Source: DSYU01 sp963827605 (GTDB taxonomy: Bacteria; Chloroflexota; Anaerolineae; Anaerolineales; Anaerolineaceae). Taken from it: a DNA stretch of 64,000 bases. Each line of letters starts with the position of its first letter. The stretch's first letter is position 1. Below are positions 34,437-44,203 of the stretch, one piece after another. Made by a program: the position numbers and the translations under genes. The stretch spans positions 2,046,001 to 2,110,000 of the forward strand of contig CAWHBK010000001.1 of assembly GCA_963827605.1 (NCBI GenBank). Direction: 5' to 3'. The notes beneath the pieces are model-generated. The model was not told the DNA's origin. It did not search any database and worked only from the letters and a program-made list of their open reading frames with translations.

Positions 34437-37139
34437 CTAATTGGAAAGGCCTTCCAGCACATCTTCCAGCTTCTGACTGCGCCCCGCGGCTTCCTGGACG
34501 TTGAATAAGTCATCACCGAGGGTCTTTTGCAGATTCGCGCGGGCCTGCTCGATTTCGCGCCGGTCGGCGGGCCACCAATCCATGCCCAGGGATACGATCA
34601 TCGTCTGGGCAAAACCGAGCATCCTTGCGGCAGGCATGATCCGGCCCTGGGCGGCGTTCACATCGGCCAGCCCGGCCAGGCATTCGGCAATGCCGCGCTG
34701 GATGCCCAGCTGGCGGTAAATGTCCAGGCTCTGGCGGAACAGGCTGTCTGCCAGGCGCACATCCCCGCGCCGCAAGGCCACGTATGCCTGGTTGTGAAGG
34801 ATGCGGGCCATATCCCCGCGGGCGTTGATTTCGTGGAACAGCGCCCCACTTTCATCATAATATCCGCCGGCGCGGCTGTAGTCACCCTGAAAACGGGCGA
34901 TCTCCCCCTGGTTGCTGATCGCGGAAGGCAGCAGCCAGCGGTCGCCGATGCTGCGGGCGATGGCCGCGGTTTCGGCCAGCAATCGGCGAGCAGCTTCCGG
35001 CTGTCCCTGCGCCATGACGATATTGGCCAGATGCATCAGGCAAACAGCCGTGAAGAAGCGCTGGCCGAGCGCCCGGAAAGCTGCCAGAGCCTCTTCCAGG
35101 TCGGGGCGGGCTTCGTCTTCACGCCCCTCGTTGATGGCGATTATCCCGCGGTTCATCAGGGCCTGGGCCAGCTCCTGGCGGTCGCCAACTTCCCGCAGAA
35201 ACGGAATGCTCTCGTCCAGCAGGCGGCGCGCGGCGACTTGATCGCCCAGCCAGTTGGCCATCACCCCCGCGCCGGTAAGCACACCCGCGTAAGCGGCGGT
35301 ATTTTTCTCGACATTGGATTGGATGAAGCGCTGGTACCACGCCTGGCCTTCGATGATATGCCCGCGCAGGTACCAGAACCAGAAGAGATCGTTGGCCAGC
35401 CGGGCGCCGAGTTCCACCATGCCCGAGGCGGATAGGCTCCACTCCAGCGCGGCCCGTAGATTCTCAATCTCTGTGTCCAGGCGGTCCAGCCAGTAAGGGG
35501 CATCATCGGTCACCGAATAGCGGATGGCCTCTTCCGCCAGGGATAGGTAACAGCGCGCGTGGCGTTCCTGGACCGCTGCCATTTCGCCGCTTTCTTGCAG
35601 CCGTTCCAGGGCGTATTCGCGCAGCGTTTCCAACATGCTGAAACGCAGCCTGCCCTGCGCATCCAGGTCTCGCTGGAGAAGGCTCTGCTCGACCAGCGCT
35701 GTGGTGCTTTCCAGTACATCCATGTCGCCGTCCGTTCCGCGGATAGCCTCGATGGCTTCCAGGGAACAGCCGCCGCGAAAGACAGCCAGCCACGCGAACA
35801 GCATCTGCTCGGCCGGTTTCAGCAGGTTGTAGCTCCATGCGATGGCCGCGCGCAAGGTTTGCTGGCGGGTGGGTAGATCCTGCGCGCCGCCGGTAAGCAG
35901 TTTCAAGCGGTCGCTGAGGCGGGCCAGCAGACTCGCCGGAGGCAGCAGCCGGGCGCGGGCGGCTGCCAGCTCAATCGCCAGCGGCAGACCGTCCAGGCGC
36001 TGGCAGATTTCAGCAATTACTGCTGCGTTTTCCGGCGTGAATGCCAGGTTATTTCCGGCCCGGTCAACGAAGAGCTGCACGGCTTCACTTTGTGCGATTG
36101 CCTCGAGGCTGCGCTGGGTTGGACCGGGCAGCCCAAGCGGCGGGACGGGGAATTCGATCTCGCCGCGCACGTGCAGCACCGCCCGGCTGGTGGCCAGCAC
36201 CTTCAGCCTGGGCGCGGTCGAGAGGATTTCTACCACCAGCGGCGCGGCAGAAACGATCTGTTCCAGGTTATCCAGCACCAGCAGGATGTTCCGGTTGCGC
36301 AGGTGGGCTTTCAGTTTTTCCTTGATCTGCTGGCCTGCGCCTTCCGGGTCCCCAAGCGCGGCAGCAATAATTGGCAGTACCAGGTCCGCGTCGCAAGCAG
36401 CCGAGAGATCGATAAAGAACACGCCGTCGGTAAAATGTTCCTGCGCGGCTGCAGCGGCTTTCAGCGCCAGACGCGTTTTGCCTACTCCGCCTGGGCCGGT
36501 CAGCGAAACCAGGCGGTTTTCTTCGTGCAGCAGCAAGCGCCGGACGGCTTCCACCTGGAGTTCGCGCCCCACGAAGCGGTTGACTTCCACCGGCAGGTTG
36601 GTTGGCGGGCCGCTGTGTTCCACCCCGCCGGTTCCGGCCTGACGCCGGGCCAGCTCGAACTGCTCGGAGAGCATCAGCGCCAGATCGTTTTCGACCAGAT
36701 CGGCCAGTTCTTCCGCGGTGGAAAAGTACTTGTAGGAAATGCGGTCCTCTGCCTTAATCCGCGCCAGCAGGGTCTTCAACCCCTCTTCGCGCTCGGGAGC
36801 CGGGGTTTTGACGTAGATCAAGCGTGGCATGCCGTCGGACAGGCGATATTCATCCTCCAGGCCGGAGACCTCTTCGCCAGGGGTGACAAAGCCGTATTGC
36901 TGCCAGTAGATACCGATGAAAATGTGACTTTGAGCCAGGTAAGCCCGATATAAATCGCGCGCCGGGTGCGCCCGTGCGCCTGACTCGAACATCACCGGCG
37001 TCAGGCGCAGCCTGGCGATGGCCTGGCGCGCCGCGCTGCGTTCGGCGGCCAGCTCCTTGAGCGTAGAGCTAACGAACACGCGCAAGCGCTGGTCGGGGGT
37101 TCGAATGGGTTGGTTTGTACCGGCTAGAGGTTTGTCCAT
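34437..37139 (-). CDS. DUF4062-STAND NTPase-TPR signalling protein
   Basis: The protein has 900 residues. Residues about 18-110 are a DUF4062 domain (RVFVSSTLKELAAERSAARQ), an effector-like fold found on NLR-like proteins. Residues about 185-450 are an NB-ARC/STAND ATPase: P-loop LTGPGGVGKTRLALKAA, Walker B ILLVLDNLEQI and sensor VLATSRAVL, then GLPLAIELAAARARLLPP. Residues 580-870 hold TPR-like helices. The layout resembles AfsR-type regulators with the DNA-binding domain replaced by DUF4062. It could sense a ligand and trigger signalling or defence; no partner effector is adjacent. Confidence 0.85.
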   Translation of the reverse strand: MDKPLAGTNQPIRTPDQRLRVFVSSTLKELAAERSAARQAIARLRLTPVMFESGARAHPARDLYRAYLAQSHIFIGIYWQQYGFVTPGEEVSGLEDEYRLSDGMPRLIYVKTPAPEREEGLKTLLARIKAEDRISYKYFSTAEELADLVENDLALMLSEQFELARRQAGTGGVEHSGPPTNLPVEVNRFVGRELQVEAVRRLLLHEENRLVSLTGPGGVGKTRLALKAAAAAQEHFTDGVFFIDLSAACDADLVLPIIAAALGDPEGAGQQIKEKLKAHLRNRNILLVLDNLEQIVSAAPLVVEILSTAPRLKVLATSRAVLHVRGEIEFPVPPLGLPGPTQRSLEAIAQSEAVQLFVDRAGNNLAFTPENAAVIAEICQRLDGLPLAIELAAARARLLPPASLLARLSDRLKLLTGGAQDLPTRQQTLRAAIAWSYNLLKPAEQMLFAWLAVFRGGCSLEAIEAIRGTDGDMDVLESTTALVEQSLLQRDLDAQGRLRFSMLETLREYALERLQESGEMAAVQERHARCYLSLAEEAIRYSVTDDAPYWLDRLDTEIENLRAALEWSLSASGMVELGARLANDLFWFWYLRGHIIEGQAWYQRFIQSNVEKNTAAYAGVLTGAGVMANWLGDQVAARRLLDESIPFLREVGDRQELAQALMNRGIIAINEGREDEARPDLEEALAAFRALGQRFFTAVCLMHLANIVMAQGQPEAARRLLAETAAIARSIGDRWLLPSAISNQGEIARFQGDYSRAGGYYDESGALFHEINARGDMARILHNQAYVALRRGDVRLADSLFRQSLDIYRQLGIQRGIAECLAGLADVNAAQGRIMPAARMLGFAQTMIVSLGMDWWPADRREIEQARANLQKTLGDDLFNVQEAAGRSQKLEDVLEGLSN

Positions 37140-37304
37140 ACATTTCCTTTATACCATCCGGCTGTCGTTTTTATAAAACGCGTTTTGTAAAAATCATAGC
37201 TTTATTATAGAATGAAAGAACGTTCGAAAACCTCAAAGGGATGGTTCTTGTAAAAAGAGACACCTGGGCAAAAGTGGATGGTTGTTCGAATGAACGAGGG
37301 AGCG

Positions 37305-37514
37305 ATGGCAGAACAGGTTTTATCCGGTGAATATTGTACGTTTGTCCCGCAAGGTGGTATCCCGGTGACGATTGTGCGCTATGGGGGGACATTTGTGCGG
37401 GTAATTTTTTATGGCGGTAAACCGGTCACGTATGTGCGCTCGGGTGGGCAGCCGATTTCGGTGCCCGCGGAGGCTGAGCTGCCTGAATTTGTGAAAGAAG
37501 AGCTGGATTACTGA
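37305..37514 (+). CDS. Small 10-residue-repeat protein
   Basis: The protein has 69 residues from ATG 37305 (GAGGGAG 5 nt upstream). The middle is four consecutive 10-residue units: CTFVPQGGIP, VTIVRYGGTF, VRVIFYGGKP, VTYVRSGGQP, each with GG at positions 7-8. An acidic tail (ELPEFVKEELDY) follows. The pattern predicts a short stack of beta strands and turns. No family was recognised. It is divergent from the STAND gene, and its last 7 bp overlap the convergent oxidoreductase. Confidence 0.6.
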   Translation: MAEQVLSGEYCTFVPQGGIPVTIVRYGGTFVRVIFYGGKPVTYVRSGGQPISVPAEAELPEFVKEELDY

Positions 37515-38596
37515 TCTCCAGCCAGCTCGACCGTTCGCCCGCTGCGCACGGATTCATCCGCGGCCAGGACGATCCGCAGGCTGTTTAGCGCGTCATTCAT
37601 GTGGGCGCCCAGATCCTGGTCTTCGAGGATTGCCCGTAGCAGGAAGCGCTGTTCGAGCTCGCACAATGTGTCGTGGTCGGGTTCGCCGTGCATATCGATG
37701 ATCTCGTCCCGCTGCGCGAAGCGGCCGTTCTCATCCAGGGCAGCGTGGTGGATGCGCAGCGCTTCGGCCTTGGTGTGACTTTCGATGTTGTCTGACTGAT
37801 TTGGGCTGCCGGCGTTCGCCGCGGCGATGCTGACGCTTCCGAGCGGACCGATCACGTCTTTGACAAAGAACGCGGTTTCGCTAATCATCGGGCCCCAGCC
37901 GGCCTCATACCAGCCGACAGAGCCGTCGTCGAAAACCACCTGCAGGTGCCCGTAGTTGTACATGCCGGGGATCAGTTCATCCGTCAGGCGCGCGCCCACG
38001 GCGGAAACACGCACCGGGCGCGCCCCGGTCATCTGGCACATCACGTCCACATAATGCACGCCGCAGTCGACAATGGGTGAGGCGGACAGCATCAGATTTT
38101 TGTGACCTTCCCAGCCCTTGCCGGAACTCTGCTGGTTGAGGTTCATGCGCATGACCAGCGGTTTGCCCAGGGTGCGGGCTACTTCAATGAATTTGGCCCA
38201 GGAGGGATGCTGGCGCAGGATGTAGCCGATGACCAGCTTGCGCTGGGTTTCGTGCGCGGTTTGCACCACCTGGCGGGCATCCTCCTCGGTTACCGCGATC
38301 GGCTTTTCGACGAATACGTGCGCGCCCGCCCGCATGGCCTGGATGGCGTAGTCCGCGTGGGTGTCGGGGTAGGTATTGATGCTGACAGCGTCCGGGCAGG
38401 TGGCTTCCAACGCGGCTGCGTAGCTGGAGAACAACGGGTAATCGCCGCCCAGGGCACGGTTGAGCGCCTCGCGCCGGTCGGGGCGCAGGCTGACCAGCCC
38501 GGCGATTTCAAATCCATCAATTTTTTGGTATGCGCGGGCATGCGAGGCGCCCATGTTTCCGCAGCCGACCACAAGAACGCGTATGTTTGCTGCCAT
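37508..38596 (-). CDS. Gfo/Idh/MocA-family oxidoreductase
   Basis: The protein has 362 residues. Rossmann motif VLVVGCGNMGASHARAY at the N-terminus and the family signature VFVEKPIAV near 95 are present. The C-terminal alpha/beta domain has DCGVHYVDVMCQMTG with a catalytic His candidate. NAD(P)-dependent dehydrogenation of a sugar or inositol is expected; the substrate is not specified. Monocistronic on the minus strand. Confidence 0.88.
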   Translation of the reverse strand: MAANIRVLVVGCGNMGASHARAYQKIDGFEIAGLVSLRPDRREALNRALGGDYPLFSSYAAALEATCPDAVSINTYPDTHADYAIQAMRAGAHVFVEKPIAVTEEDARQVVQTAHETQRKLVIGYILRQHPSWAKFIEVARTLGKPLVMRMNLNQQSSGKGWEGHKNLMLSASPIVDCGVHYVDVMCQMTGARPVRVSAVGARLTDELIPGMYNYGHLQVVFDDGSVGWYEAGWGPMISETAFFVKDVIGPLGSVSIAAANAGSPNQSDNIESHTKAEALRIHHAALDENGRFAQRDEIIDMHGEPDHDTLCELEQRFLLRAILEDQDLGAHMNDALNSLRIVLAADESVRSGRTVELAGDQ

Positions 38597-38816
38597 TCCA
38601 AACCTGCCTTTCTCATCAAATTCAAAGATTTATCGTTTATATTCATTTATGCGTTGGTTTTTTCGCGGCTGACTGTAATTTGGAAAACCAACCCGTACAA
38701 TGTTTTCTAAGTATAGTCAGGTGACCCGGATTTGTCGAACTGGTTATAATTGGGGGACATTGCCGTTAATATAAATGGACTGCACCTTATTGGGGGACAA
38801 TAGGAGAAAACACTCC

Positions 38817-39221
38817 ATGGCGCTTGCACCCGGATTGATTAACGAAATGAGCATGACCGTGAAAGAGAGCGATACTGCCCGGGTATCGGGTGGAGAAACG
38901 CTGCCGCCGGTGTTAAGCACGCCGCGGATGATTTCGTACATGGAGCAAACGGCCCACCAGGCGGTATTACCGTACCTGGCGGAAGGGCAAACCAGTGTGG
39001 GTACGCTGGTTAATATCCGCCACCTGGGGGCCACGCCGGTGGGAATGCTGGTCCGTTTTCGGGCTGAGTTGATCGAGCTTGACCGGCGGCGCATGCGCTT
39101 CAAGGTAGAGGCCTGGGATGCGGTAGAAAAGGTCGGCGAAGGCGAGCACGAGCGCTTCATTATTGATAAGGACCGTTTTGATGAACGGCTGGCGCAGAAA
39201 CAATCGATGGGTGAAAAATAA
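38817..39221 (+). CDS. FlK-type hot-dog thioesterase
   Basis: The protein has 134 residues from ATG 38817 (TAGGAG upstream). LSTPRMISYMEQTAHQAV and VNIRHLGATPVGMLVRF match the fluoroacetyl-CoA thioesterase (FlK) family, with the catalytic Thr/Ser, Glu (YMEQ) and His (RHLG) positions filled. Most relatives hydrolyse unknown acyl-CoAs. An 11-bp direct repeat ATTGGGGGACA occurs twice upstream (38750, 38788). The next gene starts 5 bp later. Confidence 0.78.
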   Translation: MALAPGLINEMSMTVKESDTARVSGGETLPPVLSTPRMISYMEQTAHQAVLPYLAEGQTSVGTLVNIRHLGATPVGMLVRFRAELIELDRRRMRFKVEAWDAVEKVGEGEHERFIIDKDRFDERLAQKQSMGEK

Positions 39222-39225
39222 AGGT

Positions 39226-40095
39226 ATGAATTTTCTAGATTCTTCAAACAGGATGACCAGGCGCAGATTCATACGCAACCTGGCCTTGACCGGTCTGGCT
39301 TTAAGCGGAGGTTCAGGATTATTGTATGCTGCAGCGATCGAGCCGTTTCTGGTTGAGGTTGTCAACCAACGCATCGCTTTACCTGGGCTGAAAGAAGGCC
39401 TGAGCGGCCTGCGCGCGGCGCAGCTTAGCGATTTACACATGGGGCTGTTTGTCAGCCGTGAGCAGCTGGAACATGTTGTAGCTCTGACGCTGGCGCAGAA
39501 ACCCGATCTGGTGCTGATTACCGGCGACTGCCTTACCGTGCAAGCCGATACGAAACGAGCACTGGCTGACCTGGAAGCAGGTTTGCGCGGGCTATCGGAA
39601 CGGGTTCCGGTATTCGCGATCTATGGTAATCACGATGTCAGCGATAGGCCCACTGCGCTGCGGGCTTTGTTTGAAAAATTGGGCATCCAGTTGTTGGTCA
39701 ATGAAGTCCTGCCCTTCCGTCGCAATGGCGACACGCTGCATATTGCCGGACTGGACAGCCTGACCGCGGGCCACCCCGACATTGCCCGGGTGGTCGCGGC
39801 TGCTCCGGCGGACGGGCCGGTGGTGTTGATGGCGCACGAGCCGGATATTGCTGACAAAACCGCGCGAACCGGAAGGTTTGCGCTCCAGCTCTCGGGTCAC
39901 ACCCATGGCGGTCAAATTAACTTTCCGTTTTTTGGCCCGGTAGTTCTACCCTCAAAGGGGCGCAAGTATGCGGCGGGTTTATACAGGGTAGGTGAAATGC
40001 TGCTGTACACCAACCGGGGGATTGGCATGATGCACCTCCCGGTGCGGATCAACTGCCCGCCGGAGATCACAGTATTTACCTTTGACCCTGGATAA
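39226..40095 (+). CDS. Tat-exported metallophosphoesterase (YkuE-like)
   Basis: About 289 residues. The N-terminus has a twin-arginine signal, MTRRRFIRNLALTGLALSGG, predicting folded export. The calcineurin-like core has QLSDLHMG, LITGDCL, IYGNHD, LMAHEPD and SGHTHGGQ, which supply all metal ligands. YkuE-type enzymes act on phospholipids or phosphodiesters outside the membrane. Likely cotranscribed with the thioesterase; its last 20 bp overlap the convergent kinase gene. Confidence 0.88.
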   Translation: MNFLDSSNRMTRRRFIRNLALTGLALSGGSGLLYAAAIEPFLVEVVNQRIALPGLKEGLSGLRAAQLSDLHMGLFVSREQLEHVVALTLAQKPDLVLITGDCLTVQADTKRALADLEAGLRGLSERVPVFAIYGNHDVSDRPTALRALFEKLGIQLLVNEVLPFRRNGDTLHIAGLDSLTAGHPDIARVVAAAPADGPVVLMAHEPDIADKTARTGRFALQLSGHTHGGQINFPFFGPVVLPSKGRKYAAGLYRVGEMLLYTNRGIGMMHLPVRINCPPEITVFTFDPG

Positions 40096-41200
40096 TCGCT
40101 TCCATCTCGGCCTGCTTGCGCTCCATCTCCTCGATCATCTTGATCTGAGTACGAGCGCGGACGAGGTTGTGGTCCGGGAATTGGATTTTGTAATAGGTGT
40201 CGCCGTTGAGGTAATCACCGAGGAAACGGATGGCCTGTTCATAGGTGATTAGCTTGCCGCCAAAGACGAGCAGGTCCCATTCCAGGGGAGTGAGGAAATC
40301 CCGCGCGGCGGAGAGGTAACCGCGCGCCAGCGCGGTAAACATCTGCAGATCAAGCCCAACTTTGGTCAGGTCGCGCTCATCTTCCACGGCAGTCGCGGTG
40401 CCCATGCGGATCAGGTCGCCAAAATCGTATAGTACTGAGCCGGGCATGATGGTATCTAGATCGATCACGCAGATGCCCTCGCCGGTGATATCATCGATCA
40501 GCACGTTGTTGAGCTTGGTGTCATTATGGGTCACTCGCTCGGGCAGCTGTCCCTGCGCCAGCAGGTCGACCACGAGGGAGGCGTCTTGCTCGCGCTGAAG
40601 GATAAAATCGATCTCGGGTTTTACCCCGCTGGCCCTTCCGGCAGGGTCGGCATCCAGGATCCTGCGGAAGGTCTCAAAGCGCAGGCGCGTGTGGTGAAAG
40701 TTGGGGATCGTCTCGTGCAGGCGCGGGCCGGGCAGGCCGTTGAGCAGCTTTTGGAAACTGCCAAAGGCGCGCGCGGCGTGGTACACCTGGTCCAGGTTTT
40801 CGGCAACTTCAAAGGTGTGCGCGCCTGAAATAAACGGATAGGTGCGCCAGTAACCGCCCAGGGGGGCGTTTTCTGGAATGAAGTGATACGAGCGCCCAGC
40901 CCGGGTTGGGACAAGATTGAGCGTCTCACGTTCCGGGTCGCCGCCCGCCGCCAGAATCTGCTCGCGCGCATACCGCGTAACCCGCTCGATGTTTTCCATC
41001 ACCTTTACCGGTTCTTTGAAAACGTTGTGGTTGATGCGCTGATGAATATAACAACACATTCCGGAACCCGTATCGTAGCGTGCCAGGAAGGTATCGTTGA
41101 TGTACCCGGCGCCATGTGGAGTGGCGCTGATAAAGGTACCAGGGATATCGAATTGTTCTGAGATTTCCCGGAGCAGGCGCGCGGTTTCCGTCTCACTCAT
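40076..41200 (-). CDS. NahK-like sugar kinase (aminoglycoside phosphotransferase fold)
   Basis: The protein has 374 residues. The kinase catalytic loop VTHNDTKLNNVLID and metal-binding VIDLDTIMPGSVLYDFGD are intact. The N-terminal HGAGYINDTFLAR is the nucleotide loop. The pattern is that of N-acetylhexosamine 1-kinases. The gene next to it encodes a sugar nucleotidyltransferase 9 bp away, which supports sugar-1-phosphate formation followed by nucleotide activation. The exact hexosamine or hexose is unknown. Confidence 0.8.
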   Translation of the reverse strand: MSETETARLLREISEQFDIPGTFISATPHGAGYINDTFLARYDTGSGMCCYIHQRINHNVFKEPVKVMENIERVTRYAREQILAAGGDPERETLNLVPTRAGRSYHFIPENAPLGGYWRTYPFISGAHTFEVAENLDQVYHAARAFGSFQKLLNGLPGPRLHETIPNFHHTRLRFETFRRILDADPAGRASGVKPEIDFILQREQDASLVVDLLAQGQLPERVTHNDTKLNNVLIDDITGEGICVIDLDTIMPGSVLYDFGDLIRMGTATAVEDERDLTKVGLDLQMFTALARGYLSAARDFLTPLEWDLLVFGGKLITYEQAIRFLGDYLNGDTYYKIQFPDHNLVRARTQIKMIEEMERKQAEMEAIIQGQR

Positions 41201-41209
41201 TTTTAAGAT

Positions 41210-42135
41210 TTATGCCCACAAATTTTCCGGATAAAAGCCCTGCTGGATGCGCTCTCGGATCGCCTGTTGGACGATGGGCCGGTCCTGCGGGTTGGTGACC
41301 CCAAACCACTGCTCGTTCGTGGGCAGGACTTTGACGCGCGCATGGCCTTCTATAAGCAGCTCGTTGACCACATCCGGCAGGAAGAACTCGGCTTTGTGCA
41401 GGTTGTTGGCATTGCGTTCCAGAAAAGCCGGGAAGCGCGCCTCCAGCTCACCGAAAATGCTGGGGGTGAAGCCCCAGGTATTCATCGAGACGATGCTGTC
41501 CGCCGGGAGTTCCACCCAATCGGTGCCGTCTTCGCTGTATTTCACTGCGTCGCCAAACTTTTGGATGCGGGTGCGCTCGCGCACGCTGGCGAGATACCCA
41601 TCCGGAGTGATGGTACAGACGCCGCGAGCTACGCTGCCGTGCTCGGAGAGCGCGTTGCGCAGCACATAGCCGACCATGCTGTAGTCGTATGGGCCGCCGG
41701 GTGGGTCGCACGCCCGTTCGCAGGTAACCGGCCAGAGCCTGGAAAGCGCCCCGCCCGTAGAAATCATCCGAGTTGATTACTGCGAAGGGCTGGTCGACCA
41801 CATCCTTGCAGCACAGCACCGCATGGCCGGTGCCCCAGGGTTTCACCCGCCCGTCTGGCAAGCCAAAGCCGGGCGGCAGGTTGCGTAGATCCTGTAATAC
41901 GTACACAGTTTCCACGCGCTGGCTCTACATTCCGACCAATCCTCTCGCGGAAGATATCCTCGATCTCTTGACGGATCAGGAAAATAATCTTTCCAAAACC
42001 GGCGCGCAGGGCATCATATACCGAATAATCGATGATGATCTCGCCGTTTGGCCCGAGCGGTTCAACCTGCTTCAGGCCGCCGTAGCGGCTGCCGATCCCG
42101 GCGGCCATAATAATCAGGGCAGGCTGTTGGCTCAC
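41210..42135 (-). CDS. Sugar-1-phosphate nucleotidyltransferase, frameshifted
   Basis: About 308 codons in three frames. The start is GTG 42135 with AAGGAG upstream. IIMAAGIGSRYGGLKQVEPL is the nucleotide-binding signature, and VINSDDFYGRGAFQALAGYL contains the metal-binding Asp. The last segment (DYSMVGYVLRNALSEHG, PTNEQWFGVTNPQDR) completes the family pattern. Frame changes lie near 41920 and 41700-41740. It probably makes UDP- or NDP-sugar from the product of the NahK-like kinase. Middle gene of a three-gene operon. Confidence 0.78.
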
Positions 42136-42144
42136 GCTGGCTCC

Positions 42145-43428
42145 TTAGAGATTAACCACGCTGTTTTCATGGCGCGCACGCTCCGCGGCAAAAACCATGC
42201 GGTGCGTCTCGAGCGATTCATCCGGTCCTGAGAGGATCAGGTTGGGATCATTGGCGCATACAGCGGAGACAAAGTGGTCCATCAGGCCGTAGTCGCCACC
42301 GCCATGCCCGCCCAAAGACGTGGCGCCGCCATCCGCACTGGCTGAGGTGGCCTCGGTGTCAATCACACGCGTCTGGTCGGTGAGGAAGTCGAAGATCTCA
42401 ATATTTTGCCCGTCGCCGTAGATCTCGCCGCGCGTCCCAAAGATGCGCGTCTTGCGGTGGTTGGCGCGGTTGAAAGCCGTCATGGTAAAGACTGCGGTCT
42501 TACCCCCCTCAAAGAGCATGTTGACCACCTGGTGATCGACTACATCGTTGTCGCACTCGTAGACACAGCGCCCGTAAGGACCGTTTTCCAGCGCGGCGGT
42601 GATCGTCTCCAGAGTGGGCTCGGGCGCAAGCACGCTCACCGGCCAGCCGGTCTGGCCCTTGGCCAGCCGGTCGGTGATGTAAATCTTCTTCGCGCTGTAT
42701 GGGCAGTCGGGCTCGTAAGCACAGTGCAGGCAGCGTGTGGCGCTGCCCGCCGCGGCCGGTTTTTCGGATCGGGTGAAGTGTTTGAGCGTGCCAAACGAAG
42801 ACACCGACTTGCACGGCTCTCCAATAATGTAGCGCAGCCAGTCCAGGTCGTGGCAGGATTTCGCGAGCAGCATAAACGATGATTCGCGCTCGTTGCGCCA
42901 GTTGCCGCGCACAAAGGAATGCGCCTGGTGCCAGTAGCCTACCGGTTCCAGGTGCTCGATGCTGACCACCTCGCCAATGGCGCCCGAATCGACTACCTGC
43001 TTGAGCATCTGGGTATAGCGCGTGTAGCGCATCACGTGGCAGACGCCAAACAGGACATTATTCTCTTTGGCTGCCTGCACGATGCGCTGGCATTCCGCTT
43101 CGCTGGGGGCCATCGGCTTTTCCAGCAGGATGGCATAGCCCTTTTGGGCAAAGGCTACCGCCGGGTCGGTGTGCATGGCGTCCTGGGTAGCGATGATCAC
43201 CGCATCGGCAAAACGCGGGCGGCTGGCCAGTTCGCGCCAGTCGCTGGTTACATTCTCTGCCGGCAGGTTGTATGTCTGCGCCATGTATTGGCGGTTCCAT
43301 TCGAGCGGCTCGGCAACGCCAACAATACGCAGTCGATCGGGGTGTTCTTGCGAAAAGCGGGCGTAGGTCATGCCGCGCCCACCCGCGCCGGCCACGATGG
43401 CGGTGATCTGTTTTCGGGATTCAGTCAT
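42145..43428 (-). CDS. Gfo/Idh/MocA oxidoreductase with Cys-rich insert
   Basis: The protein has 427 residues with GGAGAG before the ATG. It has AIVAGAGGRGMTYARFSQEH (Rossmann), ILLEKPMAP, and HDLDWLRYIIGEP. A CLHCAYEPDCPYSAKK insert in the middle may bind a metal and is typical of one sugar-oxidoreductase subgroup. First gene of the operon with nucleotidyltransferase and NahK-like kinase, so a role in salvaging host- or polymer-derived sugars is inferred. Confidence 0.87.
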   Translation of the reverse strand: MTESRKQITAIVAGAGGRGMTYARFSQEHPDRLRIVGVAEPLEWNRQYMAQTYNLPAENVTSDWRELASRPRFADAVIIATQDAMHTDPAVAFAQKGYAILLEKPMAPSEAECQRIVQAAKENNVLFGVCHVMRYTRYTQMLKQVVDSGAIGEVVSIEHLEPVGYWHQAHSFVRGNWRNERESSFMLLAKSCHDLDWLRYIIGEPCKSVSSFGTLKHFTRSEKPAAAGSATRCLHCAYEPDCPYSAKKIYITDRLAKGQTGWPVSVLAPEPTLETITAALENGPYGRCVYECDNDVVDHQVVNMLFEGGKTAVFTMTAFNRANHRKTRIFGTRGEIYGDGQNIEIFDFLTDQTRVIDTEATSASADGGATSLGGHGGGDYGLMDHFVSAVCANDPNLILSGPDESLETHRMVFAAERARHENSVVNL

Positions 43429-43553
43429 GGATCTCTCCTGGGGATTGTATGGGGATGGGGATATGAAAGGATCGTCAATTTGCTTACAGATTATAATGGT
43501 TCACATTCCCAGCGGGTCTTTCTTTTTTGAAAAGAATGCTTGCGATGGTTCCA

Positions 43554-44048
43554 TTATAGAACGGATTGGGGTGAAATGGCGCTGAAAATCTTTTTTACCA
43601 GGATCAGACAGGGGTTATTTGCGTCCCAAATCTGGGCGAATTCTTCGATGGGGCGGAATCCGGCGGCCATATAGAAAGCCCGTGTCCTCGCATAACCGGG
43701 GTCGGGGTTGGATGGGCCCAGGGTTTTCACTTGCAAGTATTCCACGTTCTGTTCTCGTAAGAACGATTCGGCGGCAGCTACAAGGCGTCGGCCAAGTCCC
43801 TGGCGGTGCGCGTCGGGTAAAATGCCCATCACGTATAACTCCGCGGCGTATGGGTTGTGGATCTTTATTGACAGGAATCCCACCACCCGCTCGCCGTCAT
43901 GGATGAGGAAAGTGGGAAGCTGGTCGATTGCCAGCGTATACTGCTGGACGGCTTCTTCAATGCCAAACCAATCTGGTAGAGCGCGCAGGATTGTTTCGCA
44001 GGTGGCCCCCTGGTTAAGGAGCGGACCGGAGAGCATGGATGTTTTCAT
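43554..44048 (-). CDS. GNAT acetyltransferase
   Basis: About 164 residues from ATG 44048. LYVMGILPDAHRQGLGRRLVAAAESFL is the acetyl-CoA-binding loop and helix (given in part), followed by ARTRAFYMAAGFRPIEEF. The branch fits single-domain small-molecule acetyltransferases. The substrate is unknown; the ribosome site is weak. Confidence 0.8.
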   Translation of the reverse strand: MKTSMLSGPLLNQGATCETILRALPDWFGIEEAVQQYTLAIDQLPTFLIHDGERVVGFLSIKIHNPYAAELYVMGILPDAHRQGLGRRLVAAAESFLREQNVEYLQVKTLGPSNPDPGYARTRAFYMAAGFRPIEEFAQIWDANNPCLILVKKIFSAISPQSVL

Positions 44049-44203
44049 ATTCTCGCATTGCCTTTCCCGTAAATTATATTCCCGAGCGTGCCATTTCCCC
44101 ATCGTTTTTTAGAAAAGGCTTTATTGGGCTAAAATATACCTGGGGTATCAAAATAATAAATTTATATTTTCCAGGCCGCCTGAAGTAAGGAAGGAAAATC
44201 CAC

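Noticed and set aside
34527..35435. 302-codon open frame antisense to the STAND gene
   Set aside because: Shadow of TPR-coding sequence, no recognisable protein features.
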